A DNA stretch of 64,000 nt. It comes from Lunularia cruciata. Taxonomy: Eukaryota > Streptophyta > Marchantiopsida > Lunulariales > Lunulariaceae. This document shows positions 31,733 to 43,989 of this stretch, piece by piece (positions within the stretch are counted from its first letter, which is position 1; each line of letters begins with the position of its first letter). The stretch lies in NCBI GenBank assembly GCA_948567375.1, contig OX419755.1:53462291-53526290 (forward strand). The letters run 5' to 3'. The notes beneath the pieces are model-generated. The model saw nothing but the letters and a program-made list of their open reading frames with translations, was not told the DNA's origin and did not search any database. Both the position numbers and the translations under genes were made by a program.

Positions 31733-33419
31733 ACCAAAGGGAATCTTTGAAGAATCTTCCTCTAGGAAGCTCAAAACAACATGGATGAGGTATCATTGGA
31801 AAGCTCTAGATGAGACAAAAAGAGAGAGAGAGGGAGGGAGGGAGAGAGGGTGGGTAGATATAGAAGGTAATGCTTATTTCTCCAAAGAGCAAGAAGGCTC
31901 TTTTATTTTTTGAGACCCTATTCATCCATTTAGGCCTCAAAAGTTGGCTCTGAAGTCTTCAAGGTGTTTTTGGCCTCTGCCCTATTAGTGGAAGCACTCT
32001 TTCGGTGACCTCTATCTGATCTACTTAGACCATCATATATAACATCCCTCCAGATATTACCAATCCAATTTCCACCTCTAGATAAGATGTATAGCTCATG
32101 GTATAGCTCATGGTATTACACATAGATATTCTCATCCTACAATCTTAGATGGGTAGAGAACTCAATGCCATAAGAAAAAGCTTGGTAGAGATCTTATTGT
32201 CTACACTGCCCTGAATACAAACTAAGCCTTGGTAAGACTTGCTTAGCATACTTCCACAAATAAGTCACACAAGCATAATAACTTTCATCAATGAGATACA
32301 TATATTAACAACTACCTCCTATGGAAATCTTTAGTAGTAGAAATAACAACGATTATCACTATGGGCAAGTGCAAGGAGGACCAATATCTACCACAACTCC
32401 ATTGTGATATCTTTGTACCCTTAGCACATGATAGTTTATGCATCTTGATCATCATCCGGATAGTTTTTAGAACTTATATAGAAATCTATGGCAATTTTAC
32501 CCACCATACTCACCTCATATTCTAGATAAAGAGTCTCTATCGTCCTCTAGTGCTCTCACTACTTTGCACATACTTGTACTAGAAGCGAGACCTCCATCTA
32601 GGGCCTTTCCACCCCATTTACCACTCCATCTACCGAATATGTCTTTTGAGTACTTTTATCATGCTATTGTGCAGGCTATTTAGGTTGATTATCTTTTATT
32701 GTCTTGGGTTTTGACCTTTAGCTCGTTGCCAGTTTGTGCCCATTTCATTTCAGTGCCGTGTAGTTCATATTCTTTTTCTTCTGTTGAAGATTATTTGGTT
32801 TCGGTTTTAACTTTGGTACTTAAAAAGAAATAGAAGTCACTCTATAAAAGATGAGAGAGTGAAATCCACAAATATTTCGTACACTAGTAGAAATGTCTCT
32901 TTCTAACATCCATTCATCGACTTCAGGCAGATTCCATCTATTCACCCTTGGAGAAAATATGTAGGATGACCTTATGCGAATATTACTATGACATTTGGAT
33001 CCTTAACAATTCAATTTATAATGGCTAGCTTGCAAGCTCATTCAAGATCTATTGATTTGTAATATTCCCTCTAACAACTCATCAGCCTGCACTCTAAACG
33101 TTTGGTTAATTTCAGCGAAAGTGCCTGACTATAAATGTTTGATGACATTATAAATTCTCTGGGGGTAGAGCAGACGGCATCGAAGAAGAAATCCCGTAAG
33201 GGTATAATTGGCAAATGCTCTTAATCGCGGTATAATTTGGATAGGCTACTGTTTTCCCGCACGTATCTATAAAATTCCACAATTCTAAATGTCCTCTAAT
33301 TGTTTGGTAAAGAAGAATCTCCTCTCGGTAGTTCAATTCTGCCCACATTTATTCTTGTCCAGCTTCCTACTTTACTATTGCACTTGGTTTGTAGGATGCA
33401 TAGTCAGTCAACTAAGCGA

Positions 33420-34134
33420 TACTCTTAAGTACATACCGTAGTTGATCGTCAGGCAGGTTGAAGAGAAATACAGTAACCACCACTGTCAGATTGACCAAAG
33501 ACGAAAGAGATGGGTCCCTTGTGGAGACAGTTGTAGACTAGAATTAGCTATGCTATGGCTTGTAGCCTGGCTAAAGGTGGACGGGAACGGCAGCCACCCG
33601 CTCAATGGTCCGGGAGAACAGGAAGGAATGGTTTTTGGTGGAGACAGAAAGACGCGCCAGAAGAAGAAGGAGGAGGATGAGTAGCGGGTTGATTAGGGTT
33701 GGCGATCCGTGAGTGAACAGAAGACTGGGAACAGAACAGAGAAGTGAAGGGAAGGGAAATGAGGCACTAGGCTGTACTAGGCTGTACAGGAACGACCCCC
33801 AAGAGGAGGAAATGACGGGAAACGGGAGAGGAAGAAGAGGTCCCTTCATGAGCCTCCATCTCACTTCCATCTCCTCCTCCCCATCTGCACCCTCCTCCGA
33901 GATCTCTGCGTTTGGAAAGGAACCAGAAGAGAAGATTGATTAGAGGGGAGGGAGGAACGACACGGATCGGAAAATCTGCTCGATTGAAGAGTAGAAGGAG
34001 GTGTTGGACAGGCCGGATGCAGCACAGACGAGTAGCTACGGCGATTGGGAGGGGAGAGGAGGGCTACGTTTGGTGGATGAATTGAGGAATTGGATTGGAG
34101 TGAATTGGATTGGGTAGTAGTAGTATATACAGAC
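33420..34134 (+). promoter_or_regulatory. Upstream/5'-UTR region of the isocitrate dehydrogenase gene
   Basis: Base composition turns GC- and purine-rich compared with the surrounding AT-rich DNA, as expected near an active gene start. Open frames on both strands here lack motifs and appear to be by-products of composition. No convincing TATA box can be placed; TAGTATATACA sits only ~12 bases before the ATG. Confidence 0.45.
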
Positions 34135-37028
34135 ATGGCGACGCAAACAGTGAGGAGATGTTCGGGGTTAGTGGACCGAATGATGGCATGGGGATCCCGA
34201 AGTGCGGCAAAACAGGCAATGGGGGAGCCGTTGTCAGCCAGCTCGACAATGCGGAATGACACTGGTAAATTCATGCAACGGAGGCTTTTTGGCGGAGACA
34301 AGACCGTCACAGCAACCTTGTTTCCTGGTGATGGTATTGGACCCGAAATAGCCGTTTCCGTTAAGGAGGTTTGTTTCAAACACTGGATCAGAATTTCTCT
34401 CATGAGTTTGACATGAATTAGAGTCATCCGCTGATTATACAAGCAGCTCAGGTACGGAACCTGAGTTCCATAATTTGGTCTACCTGTCTGCAGATCTTCG
34501 ATGCTGCTCAAGTGCCAATTGTGTGGGAGGAGCATTTCGTGGGAACCAACGTCGATCCACGGACTGGTAGCTTTCTCACCTGGGAAAGCATGGAAAGTGT
34601 GAGACGAAATGGAATAGGTTTGAAGGGACCTATGGCTACTCCCATCGGCAAGGGGCACAAATCTCTCAACTTAACTCTAAGGAAGGAGCTAGGCTTGTAT
34701 GCAAATGTTCGGCCATGTCTTAGCATTCCCGGGTACCAAACTCGTTACGACAACGTGGATTTGGTAACCATCCGGGAAAACACAGAGGGCGAGTACAGCG
34801 GGTTGGAACATCAGGTATACAGATCGATACGAGCATTAAGCAGAGCCCGTGTGCTTCACTTAAAACATACGTGTCCGTGTTGTCTCCGGACGTCGTTGCT
34901 GGACAGCTGCATCTCAGCTATACGTATCCATTAAGCTAGAGCTACTGATCTAATAGTGGTATTCACTAAAGTTCTCCGAGGAGAAGTTGCAGTGGCAAAT
35001 TTGACTTAGTTATTTGTTCCTATTGAGCGTCCATTCCTTGGTCGATGGATTATCTTGGAGGTGACATTCTCTTCTCATTTAAAACGCATACAAATTTCTC
35101 TTATCTTGAATCTTGCAGCTATTGAAAGTCAAGCATTAGTAGAACACTTCTCAAACATTCGCTCCGATGGCTTTATGGCTGACGGGTCGTAGAAGTGTTG
35201 AATTGTTGACCAGGTTGTGAAGGGCGTAGTTGAGAGCTTGAAGATTATAACTCGGCAGGCTAGCGTGCGAGTTGCAGAATATGCTTTTCACTATGCACAG
35301 ACTCATGGAAGAAAGCGTGTATCTGCTATTCACAAAGCAAACATCATGAAAAAGACGGATGGTTTATTCTTACAGGTAAATCTTCTCGTGAGCCTTTCCT
35401 CCTACTATTGTTTTCACGCGTACGGAAGTGTTGCTATATGACTCCTCGAGACTTAACAGCAAGCCCTTTCCATCATTCTGCATCTTGAAGTTCCAAATTA
35501 CTAATCTAAAGTTGCACTCTGGAATGTGCAGTGCTGTCGGGAAGTAGCAGAGAAGTATCCTGATATCGTTTACGAAGAAGTCATTATCGACAATTGCTGC
35601 ATGATGGTAGGATAGGCACAAGTGATTGTCATACTCTGCTTGATATCTCAAATATCTGACACAATTTTGTTGATGGAGACTCAGATAGCAGCTAATTATC
35701 ACCTTTTCTGTTTGGTTTCCTTCTCTGCGTACGTGTGATATATTCTCAACAGTTGATTTATATGTTCAGAGAGAGATGTTCACGTCTGCAGTTTGCCAGT
35801 GAATGAGTTGTATTGGTTTCCTATATCAAAGATGGCAGATGTGAAATGCGCTTCAAGTTTGACCAGTCACTAGACGAAGTAGAGTGGTCTCCTTGAATAT
35901 CGTGTGGACTTGATTGGTTAGAGTGGGAGAGCTAAACGGGCAATTTGAAGGTTTACTTGACGAAGATAAGGTGGCGAAATAACAGAGACAGAATGGTACT
36001 AAAATAGGCTCAGCATCTCGTATTCGAAAGAGTGACTTATTTGACGGAAATAGTACTCGACCTGGCGTAGGCGACCGAGTGTTTTGAAAAATCATAGAAG
36101 AACCATATCAACGACGGAATCTCCAGAACTTGCCTTAATTTCTGCTGGCTGATATCCTGCAGTTGGTGAAGAATCCATCTTTGTTCGATGTCCTCTGCAT
36201 GCCCAACTTGTACGGTGATATCATCAGCGATTTGTGTGCTGGCCTCATTGGAGGCCTCGGATTGACACCCAGGTAGAGCGAACTTAAAAAGTCCTCTGAC
36301 TGCGCTAGGTTATTATTTTAAGACCTCCCGTTGGGTTGTCTTCATCTATAGTAGTTTGAACGCTCTCTTTGCAGCTCCTACTTTCCTAAGCTTATCGTTC
36401 TCAGTATCGTTTACGGGGGCATTATATTAAGTCACACTTGTTGCACTACACGGTAGATAAACGTCCCACTTCCTACAGGCAAGACTCATTTTTGTTGGAT
36501 GATTTACTCGTAAAGATAAACATCAGATTATGTATTGAGTATCTTTGGATTATCTGGCAGTGGTAATATTGGAGACAACGGCCTCGCTCTGATGGAGGCA
36601 GTACATGGTACAGCACCCGATATTGCGGGGAAGGTCCGTGAACTTTACTCTTCCCTGCAAAATCTATGGGTTTGAAGTATGTACCATATGCGGAAGTCCA
36701 GTCCGCACTTGGCTGGTTTCGTTTCTTCCCCTGAGTTTAGCTTTCTGAGTCATCGTTGCCTGGAATATTTATTTTATTGACATGTTCTCTGATGAGTTCT
36801 TTACTAATATATGTGTGGGCCGTGCAGAATATGGCCAATCCAACAGCACTACTTCTCAGTTCCGTGATGATGCTCCAGCATCTAGGCATGAGTGATAAAG
36901 CAGACCTGATTCACAAGTCTATCCTGAAAACCATTGCTGAAGGCAAGTATCTGACAGGTGATTTGGGCGGCAAATCTGGAACAACAGACTACACGAAGGC
37001 GGTCATTGGCAATTTGGGACAATCATAA
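34135..37028 (+). CDS. IDH: NAD-dependent isocitrate dehydrogenase, catalytic subunit (7 exons)
   Basis: It oxidises isocitrate to 2-oxoglutarate in the mitochondrial TCA cycle, working with regulatory subunits. Exons: 34135-34368, 34494-34814, 35214-35375, 35532-35606, 36163-36272, 36561-36633, 36828-37028. All introns are GT-AG and the frame is open to TAA, giving 391 residues. The first ~55 residues are Arg/Ser-rich without conserved blocks, fitting a mitochondrial presequence. Conserved blocks: [105 protein letters not shown]. The [11 protein letters not shown] and [13 protein letters not shown] versions match the plant catalytic type (Arabidopsis IDH5/IDH6-like) rather than the regulatory type. 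The start is the ATG giving a presequence of usual length. Confidence 0.95.
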
Positions 37029-40000
37029 TAAATAACGGGTTGATATTTCGAAAACCCTTCTTGTAAATTTAATATTCTCTGGTCTCGAACTACCCAGGGC
37101 TTCTTGTTCAATCATGGCCTATCTCGGACGATTTCTCTTGAACTAGATTGAAGATAATGTGGCGTATGAAACTCTTCTTATGTCTGTCGTTCCGTCGTCT
37201 TGTTCTTTTCTACTCAACAATTTTATATCATTCTTGACCGTAGAGACGGTCCCCTCCTAGCCAAATATGCCTCTGTTGATGACGAATTGTTGTACATCTC
37301 CCAGCGAGGAGTTCATATTCTTTCGTTTGCATTTCTTGGAAGACATCAAATGCGGGAGGTCATTTCCAAGTTGAAAGCTTGCCTCGTGAGTAACACAGCA
37401 GAAACCTCTCAGTAGTTGTGAAGCTTGCATATATTTCCGGCTCGATTGTATATGGCAACATTCAAGGAGCAAAATCTTGGTTTAAATATGTTAGCAATAC
37501 TTTAGGATTTATTACCGGGCAGAAGTTTGGATTTTTAGGGTCCCTGCAGATGGCATGAATGTTGTTGAGAAGATTTTTCGCAATAGTTTCAGTATATACT
37601 AGTTGCTAAAGCAGTATCTGATAGAAATAAGCACGTAGAATGCGTGAGCTTGGTCTTAGCAAGTATGGACGGATTATTTGTTCTCTCAAAGATTGCTACA
37701 TAAACGTTAGTACTTCATTCCATTGCTAAGGCCTCGTTGGCCAGATCGAAGTTTTTGCTGATTCTATTCGAGATTGTGACCCCAAGGATGACGCTGGTTA
37801 AGGGCGGTTATGGCGCTACTCTTGGAAAAATTATAGAGAACACCTTTTTCCTTAAAGCGAGCTTTTCACCATCAGAAGCGCTTCATATATAAAAAGTTTT
37901 GTTTCTTCAGTACACCGTTTTTGCCAGAATGTTAGAGATTTAGTAGGAGGAACCACGCCTTCTCCTCTGGAAGAAAATCTCGTGGAATAGTTATCACCTA
38001 TTATTCGTCGATTCCCGTAGAATGGAATGGCTCGTAGCAGACCTCATGTGCTGAGACGGGCCTAGCTAATTCGTAGTCACGCAATATGGATCTTATTGAA
38101 AATCGTAGGACCGGGATACAGGTGTTATGGACATGTTGCTTTCCATCACTGTTCACACTTCTCATGTATCTAGAACTCAAAATTGAGGATTAGGGAAGGA
38201 ACTCAGTACTGGTGGTCAGGTTATTTGTTACGGTGCATGGCCTTCGTGTAGATGGGCTGAGCTTTCAAGTTACGAATATTTTCAGGTTCCTTACCGCTTG
38301 TTACACTCTATGTTCATATATCTATTCCTCAAAATATTGCTGTTGATTCTGAACACGACCGTGCACAGTGCAGTACAATCTTTCATAAATTGAAGTTTAA
38401 TTGCATGGACTAGTAGTGAAACATTCAGAATGGTCTTCAATTGTGAAGGTGAACTAAGGTTGAAGGAACAGAGTGTCCACTCCAGTTAGTAAGACATTAT
38501 TGAGTAGGCCAGATCGACGAGTAAAGGAACTGGAGTGGATGGTGGCATCAACGGAGTGAAATGTTAAAGAAACTGTTCTGATCATACTAACCAGAAGAGA
38601 GCAATCGATGATTATAATTATACTCCCATCTTAATGCGTGAAGGGGTCGGGAATAGTATATGACATTGGAAAGCTTCGATGCTTTTATATGGGCCATCTC
38701 AATGTATCTACGAACGAAATGGCGACCACACAGAAAGCAAGAAGGATGGGAACATCAAGACGTACGAGGGAGAGGCAAAAGAGGTAGAATGGGACTAGGC
38801 CGGCCCCAATGTATCTACAAGGAACTCAAGCCTTTATATATTTGTTATGTTAAACTTTGTCCATATGACGTACAAGTGACTGAAGGGTTTCGTGAAGGGA
38901 GGATACAGGAGTCAAAGTTTTCTTTTAATGTAATTAAAAACTCACATTTCATGAGTTTTGAATCCGGTGAAGGATAGAACATAAATTTGACTTCATGTTC
39001 GCTTAATTTATTAATATACAGTGGGCAAGGGAGGTAGAAGTTACCAATAACAAACCACAAGTCTCTTTATTTTCTAGATTTCTGTTTGATGTTTTCAGAC
39101 ATTCTAATAAACGTGAGTTACTTACATTTATGCTTCACTTTATCCGTTGAGAATGAGAGTTGATATTTCCAGAAGATGTTCCATGTTCATAGAGCTAGAC
39201 CCTTAAAAACTTAGCAACAATTTCTTATTTGGGTTGAATAATTTGGAAATCCGACAAATCTTGATCCATCTAATTAGTAATAAATAAATAAATATTATGA
39301 TTGGAGACATAAACATCCCAATTCATTCATGTGTGGCACAAAAAAGTATGATACTATGGAGAGACTACTAAGGTCAAGTTTAGGGTCATATAGGCTTAAC
39401 ATATTACAAATGTTATAAAAGAAGTAGATATTTCAAGTAAAATGTATAAAACAAGTAGATATTTATTTCATTCAAATTCAGAAACCTGCCAAAAAAAAAA
39501 GAGTGGATATCAAACTGCCCTCGAGCTCTATGGATCTCACTAAAATAATGAGAAGTGCATAGATGGACTTAATTGTAACCAATTTCTGGTATTTAGATCT
39601 TGATGTCACTCCAAGTTTGCAAAAAGACTTCATAGTACTTCACAGCTTGACATGGCTCCTGTCATTTGGCGTGCGCATTGAATTCCAAAAGATAATTAAA
39701 TGTCTTTTTGATATCAATTAGATGGATTACAAAAAGATATCCCCAATTTAGAGATATTGAGCACACAAATTGTCATATATGATGGAGAAACACTTGGTCA
39801 AGGACTCTTGTGATAGCATACTATTACAAACGTCCCTGAGAAATTACACTCGATGCAAGATATGCCTTCCTTTTCTAGCAAATAACTTCAAAAAGCTCTC
39901 CATGATCTTCATACACATGCAGAAATCAAAAGGCTCAAAGAATCAAATTATTTTTTCTTTTCCTACTCTTTAGCAATTTATCATCTCCTCGTCTAATAAA

Positions 40001-40395
40001 TGCTTATAATCCATCATTTTTTTTTTCTTCTCTTGTATTGTCTCCTATGCTAAACTTCTATAAGTATGAATTTCAAGTTCCACTAATGGGAGTCATATTG
40101 AGGTAAAAAGAGACCTTCTTCATTGTGATCTTCTTTTTGGAAAGCATGTGGAACCAAAGGTGACATCCAAATAATAAAAATAAATCAATATAACCTTGCT
40201 AAGATTCTCAAAGATATTCCATTTAACTTTTTTGTTAGACCATCTTACTTACTTTTAAAAGGTGATTGTTGCCTACTATAGTAGGCTAGGCCAGGGCCTA
40301 TTATTTTCTTTGCATCCATCCTCTCAAAACTCTGCCTGTCCATATAGTTTATCATCAAACACCTATCCATGTTTAAGTCATCATGATTCTTGTAG
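37029..40395. other. IDH 3' flank and unassigned sequence
   Basis: The first few hundred bases probably hold the 3' UTR. A 71-codon frame (37200-37415) and a 105-codon frame (38660-38977) have no motif I recognise. Beyond 39 kb the DNA is AT-rich without coding signal. Confidence 0.4.
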
Positions 40396-41181
40396 GGTAT
40401 TGTAGAAGTGCCAATGACACGCCGATGACATGCCACAATAGATCTAGGTTGTTTTGTTTTATGAGGAATTTTGTGCTTTGGTTTTAGGTGGAACTTGGGA
40501 GTTTAATTTGAGTTTCTTTTGAGATAAAGAAATGTCACTGATTATATTTGTATCAAAGTGTGCAAAAAGAGAAATATGGTCCAACTGATCATGGCTTGTG
40601 GTCATTCATGACAATTAGCAATTATTTGTTGAGCTCTTTTTTGGCAATGAAACTAAAAAAGTGTTTCTTTGACTATACCAGTGTAATTGATTGCAGAGTG
40701 TTGTACATTTTGACATTGTGATTCTCCATGTAGGGGTTTTACTCCTACTATGCCATATTGATCTCTGTTATTGTGGATAGAGAGGTGTCAATTGCAAGGC
40801 ATTACAGAAGTGTTGATTACACACCATTGTCAATCTAGGTTGCTTTGTGTTATGAAGAGCTTTGTGCTTTGGTTTGAGGTGAGACTTGGGAAGTCAAATG
40901 TCTTTTGATATGGGAAATATCACTTATTGTTTTTGTATCAATGCCAATGCAAAGAGAATGCAGTCCAACTGATCATGGCTTTTGGTCATTCACAACAATG
41001 AGCATTTCTACATTGAACATTTTATTGCCAATGAAAAAGTAGTTCTTTGACTATCCAAGTGTAATTGATTGAAGAGCGTTGCACTTTTTGAGGGTTTGAT
41101 ATCATGGTTTTCCACATAGGAGCTTTACTCCAACTGTGCAATATTGATCCCTTCTATTGTAGATGGAGAGATATCAACAAC
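40396..41181. repeat. Tandem duplication, ~390-bp unit
   Basis: 40396-40795 and 40796-41181 align along their length: shared CAATCTAGGTTG/ATCTAGGTTG, CCAACTGATCATGGCTT, GGTCATTCA, TTCTTTGACTAT and GTGTAATTGATTG blocks, with divergence and small indels. It is not recognisably coding. Confidence 0.75.
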
Positions 41182-41340
41182 AATTATACTAGAAGCAAAA
41201 AACAACATCCAACGTCTGCATTACTGAGCCATTACTTGTTTCTTGCATTCACTTTTGAAACTATTGATATTATTTTTGATTACTTTCCAAGAGTTAATTT
41301 TATTTGAAGAGAAGTTTTGAATCAATAGCTAGTATGTATT

Positions 41341-41468
41341 GTCACCATGGATCTTTTTGATCACACTCGCACAATCTTAGTGTTGCAAGAAGAGGCTTCC
41401 ATCTCAAAGCTTGCTTCAAGAGAGTCCAACTTGGAGGAGAACACCCTTGGAGATAAACTTATATGCTA
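41341..41468 (+). pseudogene. Exon-like fragment, unknown protein
   Basis: An open stretch reads MDLFDHTRTILVLQEEASIS and on through SKLASRESNLEEN to TAA at 41466-41468. The composition is protein-like and it lies between two tandem duplications. It could belong to a broken gene with the exon-like block at 42220-42330. I do not recognise the family. Confidence 0.25.
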
Positions 41469-41617
41469 AATTTATTTGTCATGAGGTATGGAGAGAGGAT
41501 GGATGATATCAATGAATTGTGGGTGAAACCTCTCCAAGGCCTATCATGTCACCTCAAATTTCAACTCATGTCACCATAAATTTTTGTTTAAAGTTATTCC
41601 AATTATCATCATAGTAA

Positions 41618-42595
41618 AACTTTGCCTAATTGAATTGACAAGGATTTAATGTTCTAATGTGCACTTTAAAGTAGTATATGTAATATGTCAAATAAATTCA
41701 GTAGTATTTCTTTGGACGTAGGTGAAGAAGGGAAAGTGAAGTTGTTGTCAGCAAAGGAGCTCGATATGCATTAGATTTTTCAAGATACATCTTTTTGGAT
41801 AAATGACCTTCCTTGGAGCACAACAATGTGCACTATACCTTGAGTGTTTTTGTTTGCTATTTTTATCTTTAGCATATCATGCTATATTTTTTGAAGAAAT
41901 TGTAGCCCCAAATTTTCATAGGGTGGATCCATCAAAATGAAACAAGTGTGGATCATTTACTAGAACCAATGAAAAATCTACACAAGGGAAAAAGCATCTT
42001 AATAGACCAGAAATGTACTGATTGGTGTGCTATCTATATGTGATAAGACCTGTCCTTTCCATGAAATCACTACACAAGTCAAAACAATTTGGATTTTACA
42101 GCGAAACCTTGACCAATTGAATCGGCAAGGAATTGTTGTTCCAATATGTAGTTTAAAATAGGATGTTTAGTATGTCAACTTTCCAATAATTTTTACCTTG
42201 TTGTTTCTCTAGATGTAGGTAAAAGAAGGGAAAGTGAAGCCATCGTTGGCAAAGGAAGCTAGATATGCATCAAATATGTTAGGATATATCCTTTTGGATG
42301 AAAAACCTTCCTTGGAGCAGAACAAGGTGCACTATACCTTGATTATTTTTGTTTGCTATTTTTTTGTTAAGCATATCATGTTACGTTTTTTGAAAGAACT
42401 ACAGCTCCAAAATTTGATTTGTATGGTGGATTTGTCAAATTGAGACAAGTATGGATCAATTATTAGAATTATTAGAATCAATTATTACAAAAAATCTACA
42501 AGAGGGAAAGACATCATAATAGTTTGGCAATTATTGATTGGTGTGTTATTGGTATATGATAAGAGTCATCTTTCCATGAAATCATTACAAGTAAA
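41618..42595. repeat. Tandem duplication, ~490-bp unit with exon-like core
   Basis: 41618-42108 and 42109-42595 are diverged copies. In the right copy an AG-GT bounded open block (about 42218-42327) encodes VKEGKVKPSLAKEARYASNM and continues to LDEKPSLEQNK. In the left copy the same block has a one-base deletion and stops. This looks like a duplicated exon with flanking intron from a gene I cannot identify. Confidence 0.6.
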
Positions 42596-43985
42596 AAATA
42601 ATATATTTTGTTTTTTCTGAGAATTCCTCTTTTGAATTTAGTGTTATCATGCATAATTTCCCTCTTATGACTTTGTATTTGATTTCCACAAGCTTATGTC
42701 AAGAATTCTATCTAGATATTGATACTATAAGAGTTTGATTACTTTATTCCATTGTTTATCTCTTAGGTTAGATTTGGACTTTTTTTGGTTGGCTTCAATC
42801 AAATTAGAGAACTAGAGAATAGAACATGTGAATTTCACTGATGTGGTTTCTAGTGATCATTTGTTTGAGCCTATGTGCTTAGCTCATTTGTTGTTTTTGA
42901 GAGAGAAAGCTATTGTCAAAGAACATGACAAAAGAATAATAGAATTGGAAGATCAAATACGCACAAGCTAGAGATAGCATACTTCTGCTTTGTTGGTCAC
43001 ATTAAAGAAGCTTTTTTATAAGTAGGACTATTGAATTCTCTTCTTAATTTCTTGATGTAGTTTTGCAATCACAAAGTAATATCTAATGGTAGAATAGCTC
43101 CCCATTTATATATTTGCACTGATTTCAGTCATCTCCAAGAGTAAGGAGCAAGTCTTTAACCACTAAAAGATAGGATTTTTTACAATGCATACTTGATATG
43201 TCAACTTCTTACTATTATTTGTGTTTTCTTGGTGTGTATCTCATATTATGTTACCAATTTTTTATCTTTATGTTTTATTTTTGAGATAGCATATTATCCC
43301 CCACTACTTAGAATCTAACCTGACCTGCTAACATGAGCTGATCCAACCTATTCATTGTAGGTTCAAAATTTTTTACTAAACTTAAAACCTTACTCATCAA
43401 CCTCAACCTTCCTTTGTACAAGCCACTAAACCCTTTTAAACACCATTAATGGTAATCCAAAACCTTCTAAAAGTATACCTTTGAAATAAAAGCCCACCTA
43501 GAACCAAATTACTACAAACTTAATAACCTTTATGAAACTGGTCTTTGAGTACTTGGCGTCAACTTTGAACCAAAACTTATTTCATCTTCCGAAACCTTCT
43601 AAAAGTAAACCTTTGAAAAACAATCCTGCATACAACCAAATTACAATAAACTTACAAAATTTTACAAAAGCAATCTAAGTACTTGGTGTCAAATTTGAAT
43701 CAAAACTTATTTCATCTTCCCAAATTGGTCATCATCTTTGTGAAAGATTATAATTTCATAACATCAAAGGCAATGTCATTTCCCTAAAAATGACTATATA
43801 TATAGCCTTTCAACTCTGCTACACCACATGCACCATGAGATAAATATATTTGTATATTTATTATGTGTTCTCATGCAATTTCTTTTTATGCTTGCTCCAA
43901 GTTTTGTCATATGTTCTGTTTCTAGATATTGCTCTTAATCTATAGAAGCACCATTGGGTTTTTCTTCCATTTTCAGAGCCCACAT
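42596..43985. other. Unassigned sequence before the Helitron coding region
   Basis: Fragments such as LREKAIVKEHDKRIIELEDQ near 42900 look coiled-coil-like and may belong to the broken gene at 41.3-42.6 kb. The Helitron 5' end must lie here or further left, but no decisive TC-start could be placed. Confidence 0.3.
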
Positions 43986-43989
43986 CACC

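Noticed and set aside
33571..34658. Overlapping minus-strand frames, the longest 265 codons (33861-34658), upstream of and within IDH exons
   Set aside because: Antisense to IDH exons 1-2 and to its GC-rich leader; no conserved motif.
34135..37028. Regulatory subunit of NAD-isocitrate dehydrogenase, or an isopropylmalate dehydrogenase
   Set aside because: [15 protein letters not shown] and [13 protein letters not shown] blocks match the catalytic subunit; regulatory subunits differ at these blocks, and isopropylmalate dehydrogenase lacks the [14 protein letters not shown] form.
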